Below are positions 56,914 to 64,000 of a stretch of 64,000 nt of DNA, piece after piece. Numbering within the stretch: the first letter of the stretch is position 1; each line of letters starts with the position of its first letter. A program made the translations under genes and the position numbers. The DNA lies in the NCBI GenBank assembly GCA_963828215.1, contig CAWHFO010000080.1:1-64000 (forward strand), in the 5' to 3' direction. This stretch comes from CAVTJL01 sp963828215 (GTDB taxonomy: Bacteria > Pseudomonadota > Alphaproteobacteria > Geminicoccales > Geminicoccaceae). A model generated the notes under the pieces. It made no database searches. It was not told the DNA's origin and worked only from the letters and a program-made list of their open reading frames with translations.

Positions 56914-58260
56914 TTGTTCAAGAAGGTCCTGATCGCCAATCGCGGGGAGATCGCGCTGCGCATCCTGCGCGCCTGCCGCGAGCTCGGCATCTCCACCGTG
57001 GCGGTGCACTCCACGGCCGACGCCTCGGCCATGCATGTCCGCCTCGCCGACGAGAGCGTCTGCATCGGCCCGCCATCGGCGACCGAGTCCTATCTGAACG
57101 CCGCGGCCATACTCTCGGCGGCCGAGATCACGGGTGCCGAGGCCATCCATCCGGGCTACGGCTTCCTCGCCGAGAACGCCGACTTCGCCCAGATGGTGGT
57201 CGAGCACGGCTTCACCTTCATCGGGCCGTCCGCCGAGCACATCCGGATCATGGGCGACAAGATCCGGGCCAAGCAGGCCGCGGTCGAGCTCGGCCTGCCG
57301 GTGGTGCCGGGCTCGGACGAGGCCGTGGACACCGAGCGTCAGGCGATCGCGGCGGCCCGCGACATCGGCTTTCCCCTTCTGATCAAGGCCGTGGCCGGCG
57401 GCGGCGGGCGCGGCATGACCGTCGTGCGCAACAACGGCGAGATCAAGGACGCCATCCGCATGGCCCGCTACGAGGCGCGGATGGCGTTCGGCGACGACCG
57501 GGTCTATCTGGAGCGCTTCCTCGACCGGCCGCGGCACATCGAGGTGCAGATCCTGGGCGACAGCCAGGGCAACGTCGTCTACCTGGGCGAGCGCGACTGC
57601 ACCCTGCAGCGCCGCCACCAGAAGCTCGTCGAGGAGGCGCCCTCGCCGGTCCTCGACGCGGCGGCCCGGGCGGCGATCGGCGAGCGGGTCGCCGGCGCCA
57701 TGCGCAAGCTCGGCTACGTGAATGCCGGAACGATCGAGTTCCTCTGGCAGGACGGCGAGTTCTTCTTCATCGAGATGAACACGCGGCTGCAGGTCGAGCA
57801 TCCGGTGACCGAGCTCGTGACCGGGATCGACATCGTCCGCGAGCAGATCCGCATCGCCGCCGGGGCCCCGCTCGGTTTCGGGCAGAAGGACATCGTGATC
57901 CGCGGCCACGCGATCGAGTGCCGCATCAATGCCGAGGATCCGCGGACCCTCATGCCGTCCCCCGGGCGCGTCACCGCCTTCCACGCGCCGGGCGGGCCGG
58001 GCGTCCGGATCGATTCGGCTCTTTACGCGAGCTATACGGTTCCGCCCTATTACGACAGCCTGATCGCCAAGCTGATCGTCCTCGACGACGATCGGGAGGC
58101 CTGCCTCAGGCGGCTCGAGCGGAGCCTTGCCGAGTGCGTGATCGACGGGATCTCGACGACGGTGCCCCTGGTCCGCGCGCTGCTGGCGGAGGACGACATC
58201 CATGCCGCCCGGTTCGACACCGGCTGGCTCGGCCGCTTCCTCGAGAGGTGGAGCGGCTGA
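56914..58260 (+). CDS. accC: acetyl-CoA carboxylase biotin carboxylase subunit
   Basis: Intact 448-residue ATP-grasp biotin carboxylase. FKKVLIANRGEIALRILRACRELGI start, AIHPGYGFLAENADFAQM, the glycine loop KAVAGGGGRGMTVV, YLERFLDRPRHIEVQILGD, ERDCTLQRRHQKLVEEAPS, and FFIEMNTRLQVEHPVTE. TTG start (LFKKV), 7 bases after the accB stop. Confidence 0.97.
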   Translation: MFKKVLIANRGEIALRILRACRELGISTVAVHSTADASAMHVRLADESVCIGPPSATESYLNAAAILSAAEITGAEAIHPGYGFLAENADFAQMVVEHGFTFIGPSAEHIRIMGDKIRAKQAAVELGLPVVPGSDEAVDTERQAIAAARDIGFPLLIKAVAGGGGRGMTVVRNNGEIKDAIRMARYEARMAFGDDRVYLERFLDRPRHIEVQILGDSQGNVVYLGERDCTLQRRHQKLVEEAPSPVLDAAARAAIGERVAGAMRKLGYVNAGTIEFLWQDGEFFFIEMNTRLQVEHPVTELVTGIDIVREQIRIAAGAPLGFGQKDIVIRGHAIECRINAEDPRTLMPSPGRVTAFHAPGGPGVRIDSALYASYTVPPYYDSLIAKLIVLDDDREACLRRLERSLAECVIDGISTTVPLVRALLAEDDIHAARFDTGWLGRFLERWSG

Positions 58261-58327
58261 GCAGGACGGAAAGGGCCGCCCCGCCCTGCCGCCCCGCCCT
58301 GGCCGACGGCAGCCACCCTCGGCCAGC

Positions 58328-59014
58328 ATGCGCGTCCTGACCACGCAGGATCTGCTGCGCTGCTATGCCATGGGCCATTTCCCCATGGCCAACGACCGGC
58401 ACGATCCGACCATCTATCTCATCAATCCCGAGCGCCGGGGCATCCTGCCGCTGGAGGCGTTCCACATCCCGCGCAGCCTCAAGCGGGCGGTCCGCCGGCG
58501 CGGCTTCGAGCTGACCGTCGACACGGCGTTCGCGACGGTCATCCGGGCCTGCGCCGCCTCGACCGTCGAGCGGCCCCGCACCTGGCTGAACGACGAGCTG
58601 ATCGAGCTCTATGTCGACCTGCACGCGCGCGGCTACGCGCACAGCGTCGAGACGCGGCGGCAGGGCCTGCTGGTGGGCGGGCTCTACGGCGTCAGCCTGG
58701 GCGCCGCCTTCTTCGGCGAGAGCATGTTCTCGAAGGAGACCGACGCCAGCAAGGTGGCGCTCGTCGAGCTGGTGGCGAGGCTCAGGGCGGGCGGCTACGA
58801 GCTTCTGGACACCCAGTTCGTCACCGATCATCTGCGCCGCTTCGGCGCCGTCGAGATCCCCCGCGCCGCCTACCGCGAGCGGCTGGCCCGGGCGGTCGGC
58901 CGGCCGGCGCGGTTCCCCCGCGACCCCTACTGCTTCGCCTTGTCGCTGGCGGGCGGCGCCTCGGGCGATTCGGGGGCCACGGGATCCCGGCAGGAGAGCA
59001 CCCAGACGTCGTAG
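58328..59014 (+). CDS. aat: leucyl/phenylalanyl-tRNA--protein transferase
   Basis: Adds Leu or Phe to N-terminal Arg/Lys, another N-degron input. 228 residues: LLRCYAMGHFPMAN, NPERRGILPLEAFHIPRSLKR, TWLNDELIELYVDLHARGYAHSVE, GGLYGVSLGAAFFGESMFSKETDASKVAL and LLDTQFVTDHLRRFGA. The last 29 codons overlap the convergent DUF2155 gene. The reading there (after RDPYCFALSL) is low in family similarity, so the true end may be nearer 58950. Confidence 0.94.
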   Translation: MRVLTTQDLLRCYAMGHFPMANDRHDPTIYLINPERRGILPLEAFHIPRSLKRAVRRRGFELTVDTAFATVIRACAASTVERPRTWLNDELIELYVDLHARGYAHSVETRRQGLLVGGLYGVSLGAAFFGESMFSKETDASKVALVELVARLRAGGYELLDTQFVTDHLRRFGAVEIPRAAYRERLARAVGRPARFPRDPYCFALSLAGGASGDSGATGSRQESTQTS

Positions 59015-59355
59015 ATCGGGTGCTCGAGGGCCGAGATGCTGGGCGTCGAGGCGAACATCCAGCCGCTGAACAGGCGCTTGCGGGTGCCGTCCGGGTCCAC
59101 CTGGTCGATGACCAGGAAGGCGGCGCTCTCGGGCGGCTCGGTCGGCGGCGTCTCGAGGCAGGCCTCGGGCGTGATCGCCAGGGTTCCGAAGCTGGTCTCC
59201 TGCCCGACCGCGGCGTCGATCTCCTGGACGCGGGCCGTGATCTTGTCGAGGCCCTGCAGCACGGCCGTCCGGTAGCGGATCGTCGGCTGGGCGGCGAGCG
59301 CGCTTCCCGCGAGGACCAGGCCCAGGGCGCCGGCCGCAGCGGCCCCGAGCCTCAC
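58927..59355 (-). CDS. DUF2155 domain-containing exported protein
   Basis: 142 residues with a signal peptide (LGAAAAGALGLVLAGSALA). The DUF2155 core is VLQGLDKITARVQEIDAAVGQETSFGTLAITPEACLETPP and FSGWMFASTPSISALEHPIYDVWVLSC. Periplasmic, function unknown. In alphaproteobacteria it normally sits near mlaD and aat, as here. ATG overlaps the mlaD stop. Confidence 0.93.
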   Translation of the reverse strand: MRLGAAAAGALGLVLAGSALAAQPTIRYRTAVLQGLDKITARVQEIDAAVGQETSFGTLAITPEACLETPPTEPPESAAFLVIDQVDPDGTRKRLFSGWMFASTPSISALEHPIYDVWVLSCRDPVAPESPEAPPASDKAKQ

Positions 59356-59921
59356 TTGAAGAGGCCGCCCTCGGCGGCCGGAGCGCCCTGCCCGCCCTCC
59401 TTGGCCGCGCCGGCGGGCGCGCCCTGCCCGCCTTTGCCGTCGCCGCCGGTCGCCGGCGGCGACCCGCCGGATGAGCCGCCGGCGCCGCCGAAGATGTACT
59501 TGCCGACGAGCTGCTCGATATTGATCGAGGACTGGGTCAGCGTGATCTCGCCGCCGGGCTTCAGCATCTTCTCGTCGCCGCCCGGCGTGAGGGAGAGATA
59601 TTTGCCGCCCAGCAGGCTGGCGCTGACGATGGCGGCGCTGCTGTCGGTGGGCAGCTCGATGCCATTCTGGACGCTGAAGGTCACGGTGGCCCGGAAGGTC
59701 TGGGGATCCAGCCGCTCCGCGACGACCTTGCCGATCTTGATCCCCGAGATGCGGACATCCGAGCCCACGTCCAGCCCGTCGATCTGATCGAACTTGGCGA
59801 CGAGCGGATACCCGTTGCTGCCCTGAGCCTGGCCGCTGCTGGTGTAGGCCCAGTAGAAAAAGGCGGCAGCGATGACGAGCACGACGGCGCCGAGCGCGGT
59901 CTCGACCACATTTCTGTTCAT
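59352..59921 (-). CDS. mlaD: MlaD-type outer-membrane lipid transport protein
   Basis: 189 residues: an N-terminal membrane anchor (VVETALGAVVLVIAAAFFYWAY), one MCE domain (VAKFDQIDGLDVGSDVRISGIKIGKVVAERLDPQTFRATVTF, then SLLGGKYLSLTPGGDEKML), and a Gly/Pro/Ala-rich tail (about 145-189). Part of the Mla phospholipid retrieval system; the other mla genes are not in this window. Confidence 0.93.
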   Translation of the reverse strand: MNRNVVETALGAVVLVIAAAFFYWAYTSSGQAQGSNGYPLVAKFDQIDGLDVGSDVRISGIKIGKVVAERLDPQTFRATVTFSVQNGIELPTDSSAAIVSASLLGGKYLSLTPGGDEKMLKPGGEITLTQSSINIEQLVGKYIFGGAGGSSGGSPPATGGDGKGGQGAPAGAAKEGGQGAPAAEGGLFK

Positions 59922-59946
59922 TGAGAAAACATCTCCTGCGGCGGGC

Positions 59947-60901
59947 TCATCCGTGACCGGGCTCGGCGTCGAGACCCAAGAGGGCGCGGGCGAAGGGCCG
60001 CGCCTCGAACGGCCTCAGATCGTCGATCCCCTCGCCGACGCCCACGGCATGAAGGGGCAGGCCGAAGCGCCGGGCCAGCGCCACGACGACGCCGCCCTTG
60101 GCGGTGCCGTCGAGCTTGGTGACGATCAGGCCCGAGACATCGACCATCTCGGCGAAGGTCTCGACCTGATTGTGGGCGTTCTGGCCCGTGGTGGCGTCGA
60201 GGACCAGGACGACATCGTGGGGTGCGGAGGGATCGACCTTCCTCAGGACCCGGACGATCTTCCGGAGCTCGTCCATCAGGGCCCGCTTGTTGTGCAGCCG
60301 GCCGGCAGTGTCGATCATCAGGAGGTCGGCGCCCTGGGCCCGGGCGCGCTCGAGGGCATCGAAGGCGAGGCCCGGCCGGATCGGCGCCGGGGCGGCCCTC
60401 GATGACCGGCACGCCGTTGCGTTCGCCCCAGACGCGCAGCTGCTCGACCGCGGCGGCCCGGAAGGTGTCGCAGGCGGCGAGCACGACCGAGAGCCCGGCA
60501 TCCCGCGCCTGCTTGGCGAGCTTGCCCACCGTCGTGGTCTTCCCGGTGCCGTTGACCCCGCAGATCAGGACGACCTGCGGCCGGTGCGCCGGCCGATGCG
60601 GCAGCGGCTCCGCCACTGGCTCCAGGATCGCCGCCGCGGCCGCTGCCAGCGCCTCGCGGATCTCGACCTCGCCCACCTCCTTGCCGAAGCGGTCGCGGGC
60701 CAGCTCCTTGACGAGCAGGGCCGCCGTCTCGACGCCGAGATCGGCCGCGATCAGCGCCTCCTCGAGCTCGTCCAGGGTCGTCTGGTCGAGGCGCCGCCTG
60801 GTGAAGATGCCGCTGATGCGCTCCTTGAGGCTGGTCGAGGTCCGTGCCAGCCCGCTGCGCAGGCGGCCGAGCCAGCCCTGCCCTGTCGTCGCCTCGCTCA
60901 T
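59947..60901 (-). CDS. ftsY: signal recognition particle receptor FtsY (one frameshift)
   Basis: SRP receptor GTPase at the inner membrane, partner of Ffh (encoded at 63203). N domain (about 1-95), then the G domain: GVNGTGKTTTVGKLA, the LAACDTFRAAAVEQL insertion box, LLMIDTAGRLHNKRALMDEL, TKLDGTAKGG and GVGEGIDDLRPF. An extra C near 60370 separates the halves; removal gives about 317 residues. It lacks the long acidic A domain of E. coli FtsY, as usual in alphaproteobacteria. ATG overlaps the mtaB stop. Confidence 0.94.
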
Positions 60902-62173
60902 CGGGCCACCGTGCCGACCAGCAGGCCGCCCTCGAGGGCGCCGAGCTCGAGCTCGGCGATCGTCCCGGCGGCCAGGGCCGGCTCACCTGCCGCGAGGCGC
61001 ACCGGCGCGAACTGGTCCGTGCGGCCGAGACCGTTCCGCTCGATCAGGGCGCGCCGACGCCGGCCGAGCTGGGCGCGCAGGAACCGCTCGAGCGCGACCT
61101 CGCCGGCCGCCCGAAGCCGCGCCGCCCGCTCCTTGCGGATCGCCTTCGGCACCGAAGGCATCCGGGCCGCCGGCGTGCCGGGACGCTCGGAATAGGGGAA
61201 GACATGAAGGAAAGTCAGGCCGGCATCCTCGATCAGCGCCAGCGAGTGCTCGAACATCGCCTCGTCCTCGGTCGGGAAGCCGGCGATGAGGTCGGCGCCG
61301 AGGACGAGATCGGGGCGCAGCCCGCGGAGCCGCTCGGGCAGCCGGACCACGTCGGCGCGCAGATGGCGGCGGCGCATGCGCTTGAGGACGAGATCGTCGC
61401 CAGCCTGAACGGAGAGGTGCAGGTGCGGCATCAGCCGCGGCTCCTCGGCAATCAGGCGCTCGAGGTCGGGGTCGATCTCGGCCGGATCGATGCGAGGAGA
61501 GCCTGAGCCGCGGCAGGTCGGGCACCTCGTCCAGCACCCGGCGCAGCATCAGGCCGAGCGTCGGCCGGTCCGGCAGGTCCTTGCCGTAGGAGGTGATGTC
61601 GACGCCGGTGACGACGAGCTCGACGTAGCCGTTGGCAGCGAGCCGGCGCGCCTGCTCGACGATCGCCTCGATCGGCACGCTGCGGCTGGGGCCGCGGCCG
61701 TAGGGGATGATGCAGAAGGTGCAGCGATGGTCGCAGCCACCCTGCACCTCGAGAAAGGCGCGGGTCCGCCCCTCGAATCCCTCGACGAGATGCCCTCCGG
61801 CCGCCTGCGGCTGCATGATGTCGGCCACGGCGATCCGGTCGATCCGGGCCAGGGCAATCGCCTGCCAGGTCTCGGCGCGCAGCTTCTCCGCATTGCCGAC
61901 GACGTGGTCGACCTCGGCCATCGCCGCGAAGCGGGCCGCCCCGACCTGCGCCCCGCAGCCCGTGACGACGATCCGGGCATCCGGCCGGGCGCGGCGGGCG
62001 CGCCGCACCGCCTGGCGGGCCTGGCGCTCGGCCTCGGCCGTGACGGCGCAGGTATGGATGATGACCGTGTCGTCCAGCGCGGCCCGCACGGCGTGCGCCC
62101 GCATCACCTCCGACTCGAAGGCGTTCAGGCGACAGCCGAAGGTGACGACCTCGACGTCCACGGCCTCTCTCAC
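60898..62173 (-). CDS. mtaB: tRNA (N6-threonylcarbamoyladenosine 37-C2)-methylthiotransferase MtaB (one frameshift)
   Basis: Radical SAM enzyme adding a methylthio group to t6A37 of tRNAs decoding ANN codons. N-terminal UPF0004 domain with cluster Cys (TFGCRLNAFES, HTCAVTAEA, VVTGCGAQ), then the radical-SAM motif EVQGGCDHRCTFCIIPYGRG (C-x3-C-x2-C), and a C-terminal TRAM-like domain. An extra base near 61492 splits LRLSS from IDPAEIDPDLERLI; removal gives 424 residues. dapF-mtaB-ftsY is the usual alphaproteobacterial order. Confidence 0.94.
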
Positions 62174-63000
62174 GCCCCGAGCAGCTCGTCCTCGAGGACG
62201 CCCGAGAAACCGAGCGCGGTCGGGCCCGTCATGAGCACCGGGCCGTCTCCGCTCCAGGCGATCTCGAGCGATCCCCCGTCCAAGATGAGGGTGGCGGGCG
62301 ACGAGACAAGCCCGCGCCGGACGGCCGCGACCAGCGCCGCGCAGGCGCCGCTGCCGCAGGCCAGGGTCAGGCCGGCGCCGCGCTCGAAGACGCGCAGCCG
62401 GATCGTCGACGGGCCCGCTACCTGCGCGAAGCCGATATTGGCCCGGTCGGGGAACATCGGATGGTGCTCGAGGGCGGCGCCGAGGCGTTCCACATCGAGC
62501 GCCTCGAGGTCGGGCACGAGAAAGACGGCGTGCGGGTTGCCCATGCTCACCGCCACGGGGCGCGGCAGGTCCTCGTGGTCGAGGGGCACCTCGGCAGTGT
62601 CGCAGGCGGCGGCGAGCGGGATGTCCCGCCAGTCGAAGCGCGGCGCCGGCATCGCCACGGTGACCTGGCCATCCGGCCGCCGATGCGCGCGCAGCGGGCC
62701 CGCGGAGGTGTCGAGCAAAAGCTCGTCCCGGCCCAGCTCGTCCATCAGCAGCCGCGCCACGCAGCGCGTCCCGTTGCCACAGGCGCCGGCCGGGCTGCCG
62801 TCGGCGTTGACGAAGACGAGCCGGGCATCGGCCGTCTCGGCGGGCTCCAGGCGGATGAGCTGGTCAAAGCCGACGCCTCGATGCCGGTCCGCGATCCGCA
62901 CCAGCTGAGCAGGGCTCAGCGGCAAGGTCTCGCGTCGCGAATCGATCACGACGAAGTCGTTGCCGAGACCGTGCATCTTCCGGAAAGGGACTGATCGCAT
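62170..63000 (-). CDS. dapF: diaminopimelate epimerase
   Basis: Converts LL- to meso-diaminopimelate for lysine and peptidoglycan. Intact 276 residues. FRKMHGLGNDFVVID start, the first catalytic Cys in GACGNGTRCVA, NPHAVFLV, and the second in LACGSGACAAL. ATG at 63000; the longer upstream frame is the antisense of ffh. Divergent from ffh across 202 bases. Confidence 0.97.
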   Translation of the reverse strand: MRSVPFRKMHGLGNDFVVIDSRRETLPLSPAQLVRIADRHRGVGFDQLIRLEPAETADARLVFVNADGSPAGACGNGTRCVARLLMDELGRDELLLDTSAGPLRAHRRPDGQVTVAMPAPRFDWRDIPLAAACDTAEVPLDHEDLPRPVAVSMGNPHAVFLVPDLEALDVERLGAALEHHPMFPDRANIGFAQVAGPSTIRLRVFERGAGLTLACGSGACAALVAAVRRGLVSSPATLILDGGSLEIAWSGDGPVLMTGPTALGFSGVLEDELLGA

Positions 63001-63202
63001 GGCCGCGGAGATAGACGGGCCGGGGCTCTGGCGCAATGCCCGGCGCTGCCCGGCAGGCCACCCGACCTTGACTTTGCCCGCGCGGAGGCACATACGCTCC
63101 CGGCTTGCGGCGAGACTTGCCGCGCCAGGTGCAACAGCTCGACGAGAGAGCGCGCCGGGAGGTCCCGATCGGGCGGGATGCTTGGCGTGCCATTGGGCAT
63201 CG

Positions 63203-64000
63203 ATGTTCGAGAACCTCACCAGCCGTCTCGGCACCGTCTTCGACCGCCTGAAGGGCAAGGGCGTCCTCTCCGAGCAGGACGTCGGCGAGGCGCTGCGCGA
63301 GATCCGGGTGGCCCTCCTCGAGGCCGACGTCGCCCTCCCCGTGGTCAAGGACTTCGTCGCCGCGATCCGCGAGAAGGCGGTCGGCCAGGAGGTGCTGAGG
63401 TCGATCACGCCCGGCCAGATGGTCGTCAAGATCGTCCACGACCATCTGGTGGAGCTCCTGGGCGGCGATGCGGCCGAGATCCGCCTCGCCGGCTCGCCGC
63501 CGACCGTGATCCTGATGGCCGGCCTCCAGGGCTCCGGCAAGACGACGACCTCGGCCAAGCTGGCCCGACGCCTGAGGCTGCGGGACAAGAAGAAGGTGCT
63601 GCTGGCGTCGCTCGACGTGCAGCGGCCGGCGGCCCAGCATCAGCTCCTGGTCCTGGCCGGGCAGGTCGAGGTGACGAGCCTGCCCATCGTCCAGGGGCAA
63701 GGACCGACCGACATCGCGAGGCGCGCCCTCGAGACGGCCCGCCGCGAGGGCTATGACGTCCTGATCCTCGACACGGCCGGGCGACTCCATATCGACGACG
63801 CCCTGATGGAGGAGCTGGCCCGGGTCCGGGACCTCACGCGTCCGACCGAGACCCTCCTGGTCGCCGATGCGCTGACCGGCCAGGACGCGGTCAACGTGGC
63901 ACGCCAGTTCCACGAGCGGATCGGGGTCACGGGCATCGTCCTCACCCGCCTCGACGGCGATGCTCGCGGCGGCGCGGCCCTCAGCATGCGCCGGGTGACC
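63203..64000 (+). CDS. ffh: signal recognition particle protein Ffh (cut by the window end)
   Basis: First 266 residues of the SRP GTPase. N domain MFENLTSRLGTVFDRLKGKGVLSEQDV, ALLEADVALPVVKDFV; G domain with GLQGSGKTTTSAKLA, LLASLDVQRPAAQHQL, LILDTAGRLHIDDALM, TGIVLTRLDGDARGG. The M domain lies beyond the window. No indel seen so far. Confidence 0.96.
   Translation, partial: MFENLTSRLGTVFDRLKGKGVLSEQDVGEALREIRVALLEADVALPVVKDFVAAIREKAVGQEVLRSITPGQMVVKIVHDHLVELLGGDAAEIRLAGSPPTVILMAGLQGSGKTTTSAKLARRLRLRDKKKVLLASLDVQRPAAQHQLLVLAGQVEVTSLPIVQGQGPTDIARRALETARREGYDVLILDTAGRLHIDDALMEELARVRDLTRPTETLLVADALTGQDAVNVARQFHERIGVTGIVLTRLDGDARGGAALSMRRVT

Overview
The window is about 69-70% GC and dense with genes on both strands. 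Gene content and order point to an alphaproteobacterium. The signatures are the run infA-maf-rng-yacG, the run murA-DUF2948-hisD-UPF0262-phosphatase, clpS-clpA, the mlaD/DUF2155 pair, and GTG/TTG starts with 4-base ATGA-type overlaps. A Rhodospirillales-like lineage is plausible, but nothing here fixes the genus.

Layout. 1-5 kb: clpS-clpA, an ArsB/NhaD-type transporter and a small hypothetical gene. 5-15 kb: small genes, valS, a leucyl aminopeptidase (pepA-like), a thioesterase, an EthD-like gene, an ACT-like gene, an SDR and a FrnE-type DsbA protein. 15-22.8 kb: the conserved block yacG, rng, maf, infA, LMW phosphatase, UPF0262, hisD, DUF2948, murA and dcd, all on the minus strand. 22.9-30.7 kb: an accessory island that starts at tRNA-Thr(GGU). 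It holds two decayed tRNA-Thr copies, two near-identical HExxH (zincin-like) proteins, two Big_9/EF-hand proteins plus orphan tail fragments of them, a periplasmic beta-propeller, a MarR-GNAT protein and debris of IS256 and IS630. 30.5-35 kb: a FUSC/DUF1656/HlyD efflux set and a 2OG-Fe(II) oxygenase. 35-52.4 kb: one minus-strand operon, glgE > treS-mak > glgB > glgX > treZ > malQ > treY. It joins the GlgE maltose-1-phosphate route to glycogen, glycogen branching and debranching, and TreYZ trehalose formation. 52.5-64 kb: DUF488, bpt, a TRAP transporter, aroQ, accB-accC, aat, DUF2155, mlaD, ftsY, mtaB, dapF and the start of ffh.

The best candidate for an undescribed system is the tRNA-Thr island. 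A zincin-like gene faces a Big_9/EF-hand gene across a strong hairpin. Three of these genes share the same promoter layout: a CRP/FNR-type palindrome, exactly 20 nt, then TGTAG. The cassette has been duplicated together with its flanking tRNA-Thr.

Caution on quality: at least 24 single-base frameshifts break genes that cannot all be dead (valS, ftsY, murA, hisD, aroQ, glgX and others). In most cases removing one base restores the family sequence exactly. I read these as uncorrected sequencing indels and annotate the genes across them. The island zincin and Big_9 genes are intact.
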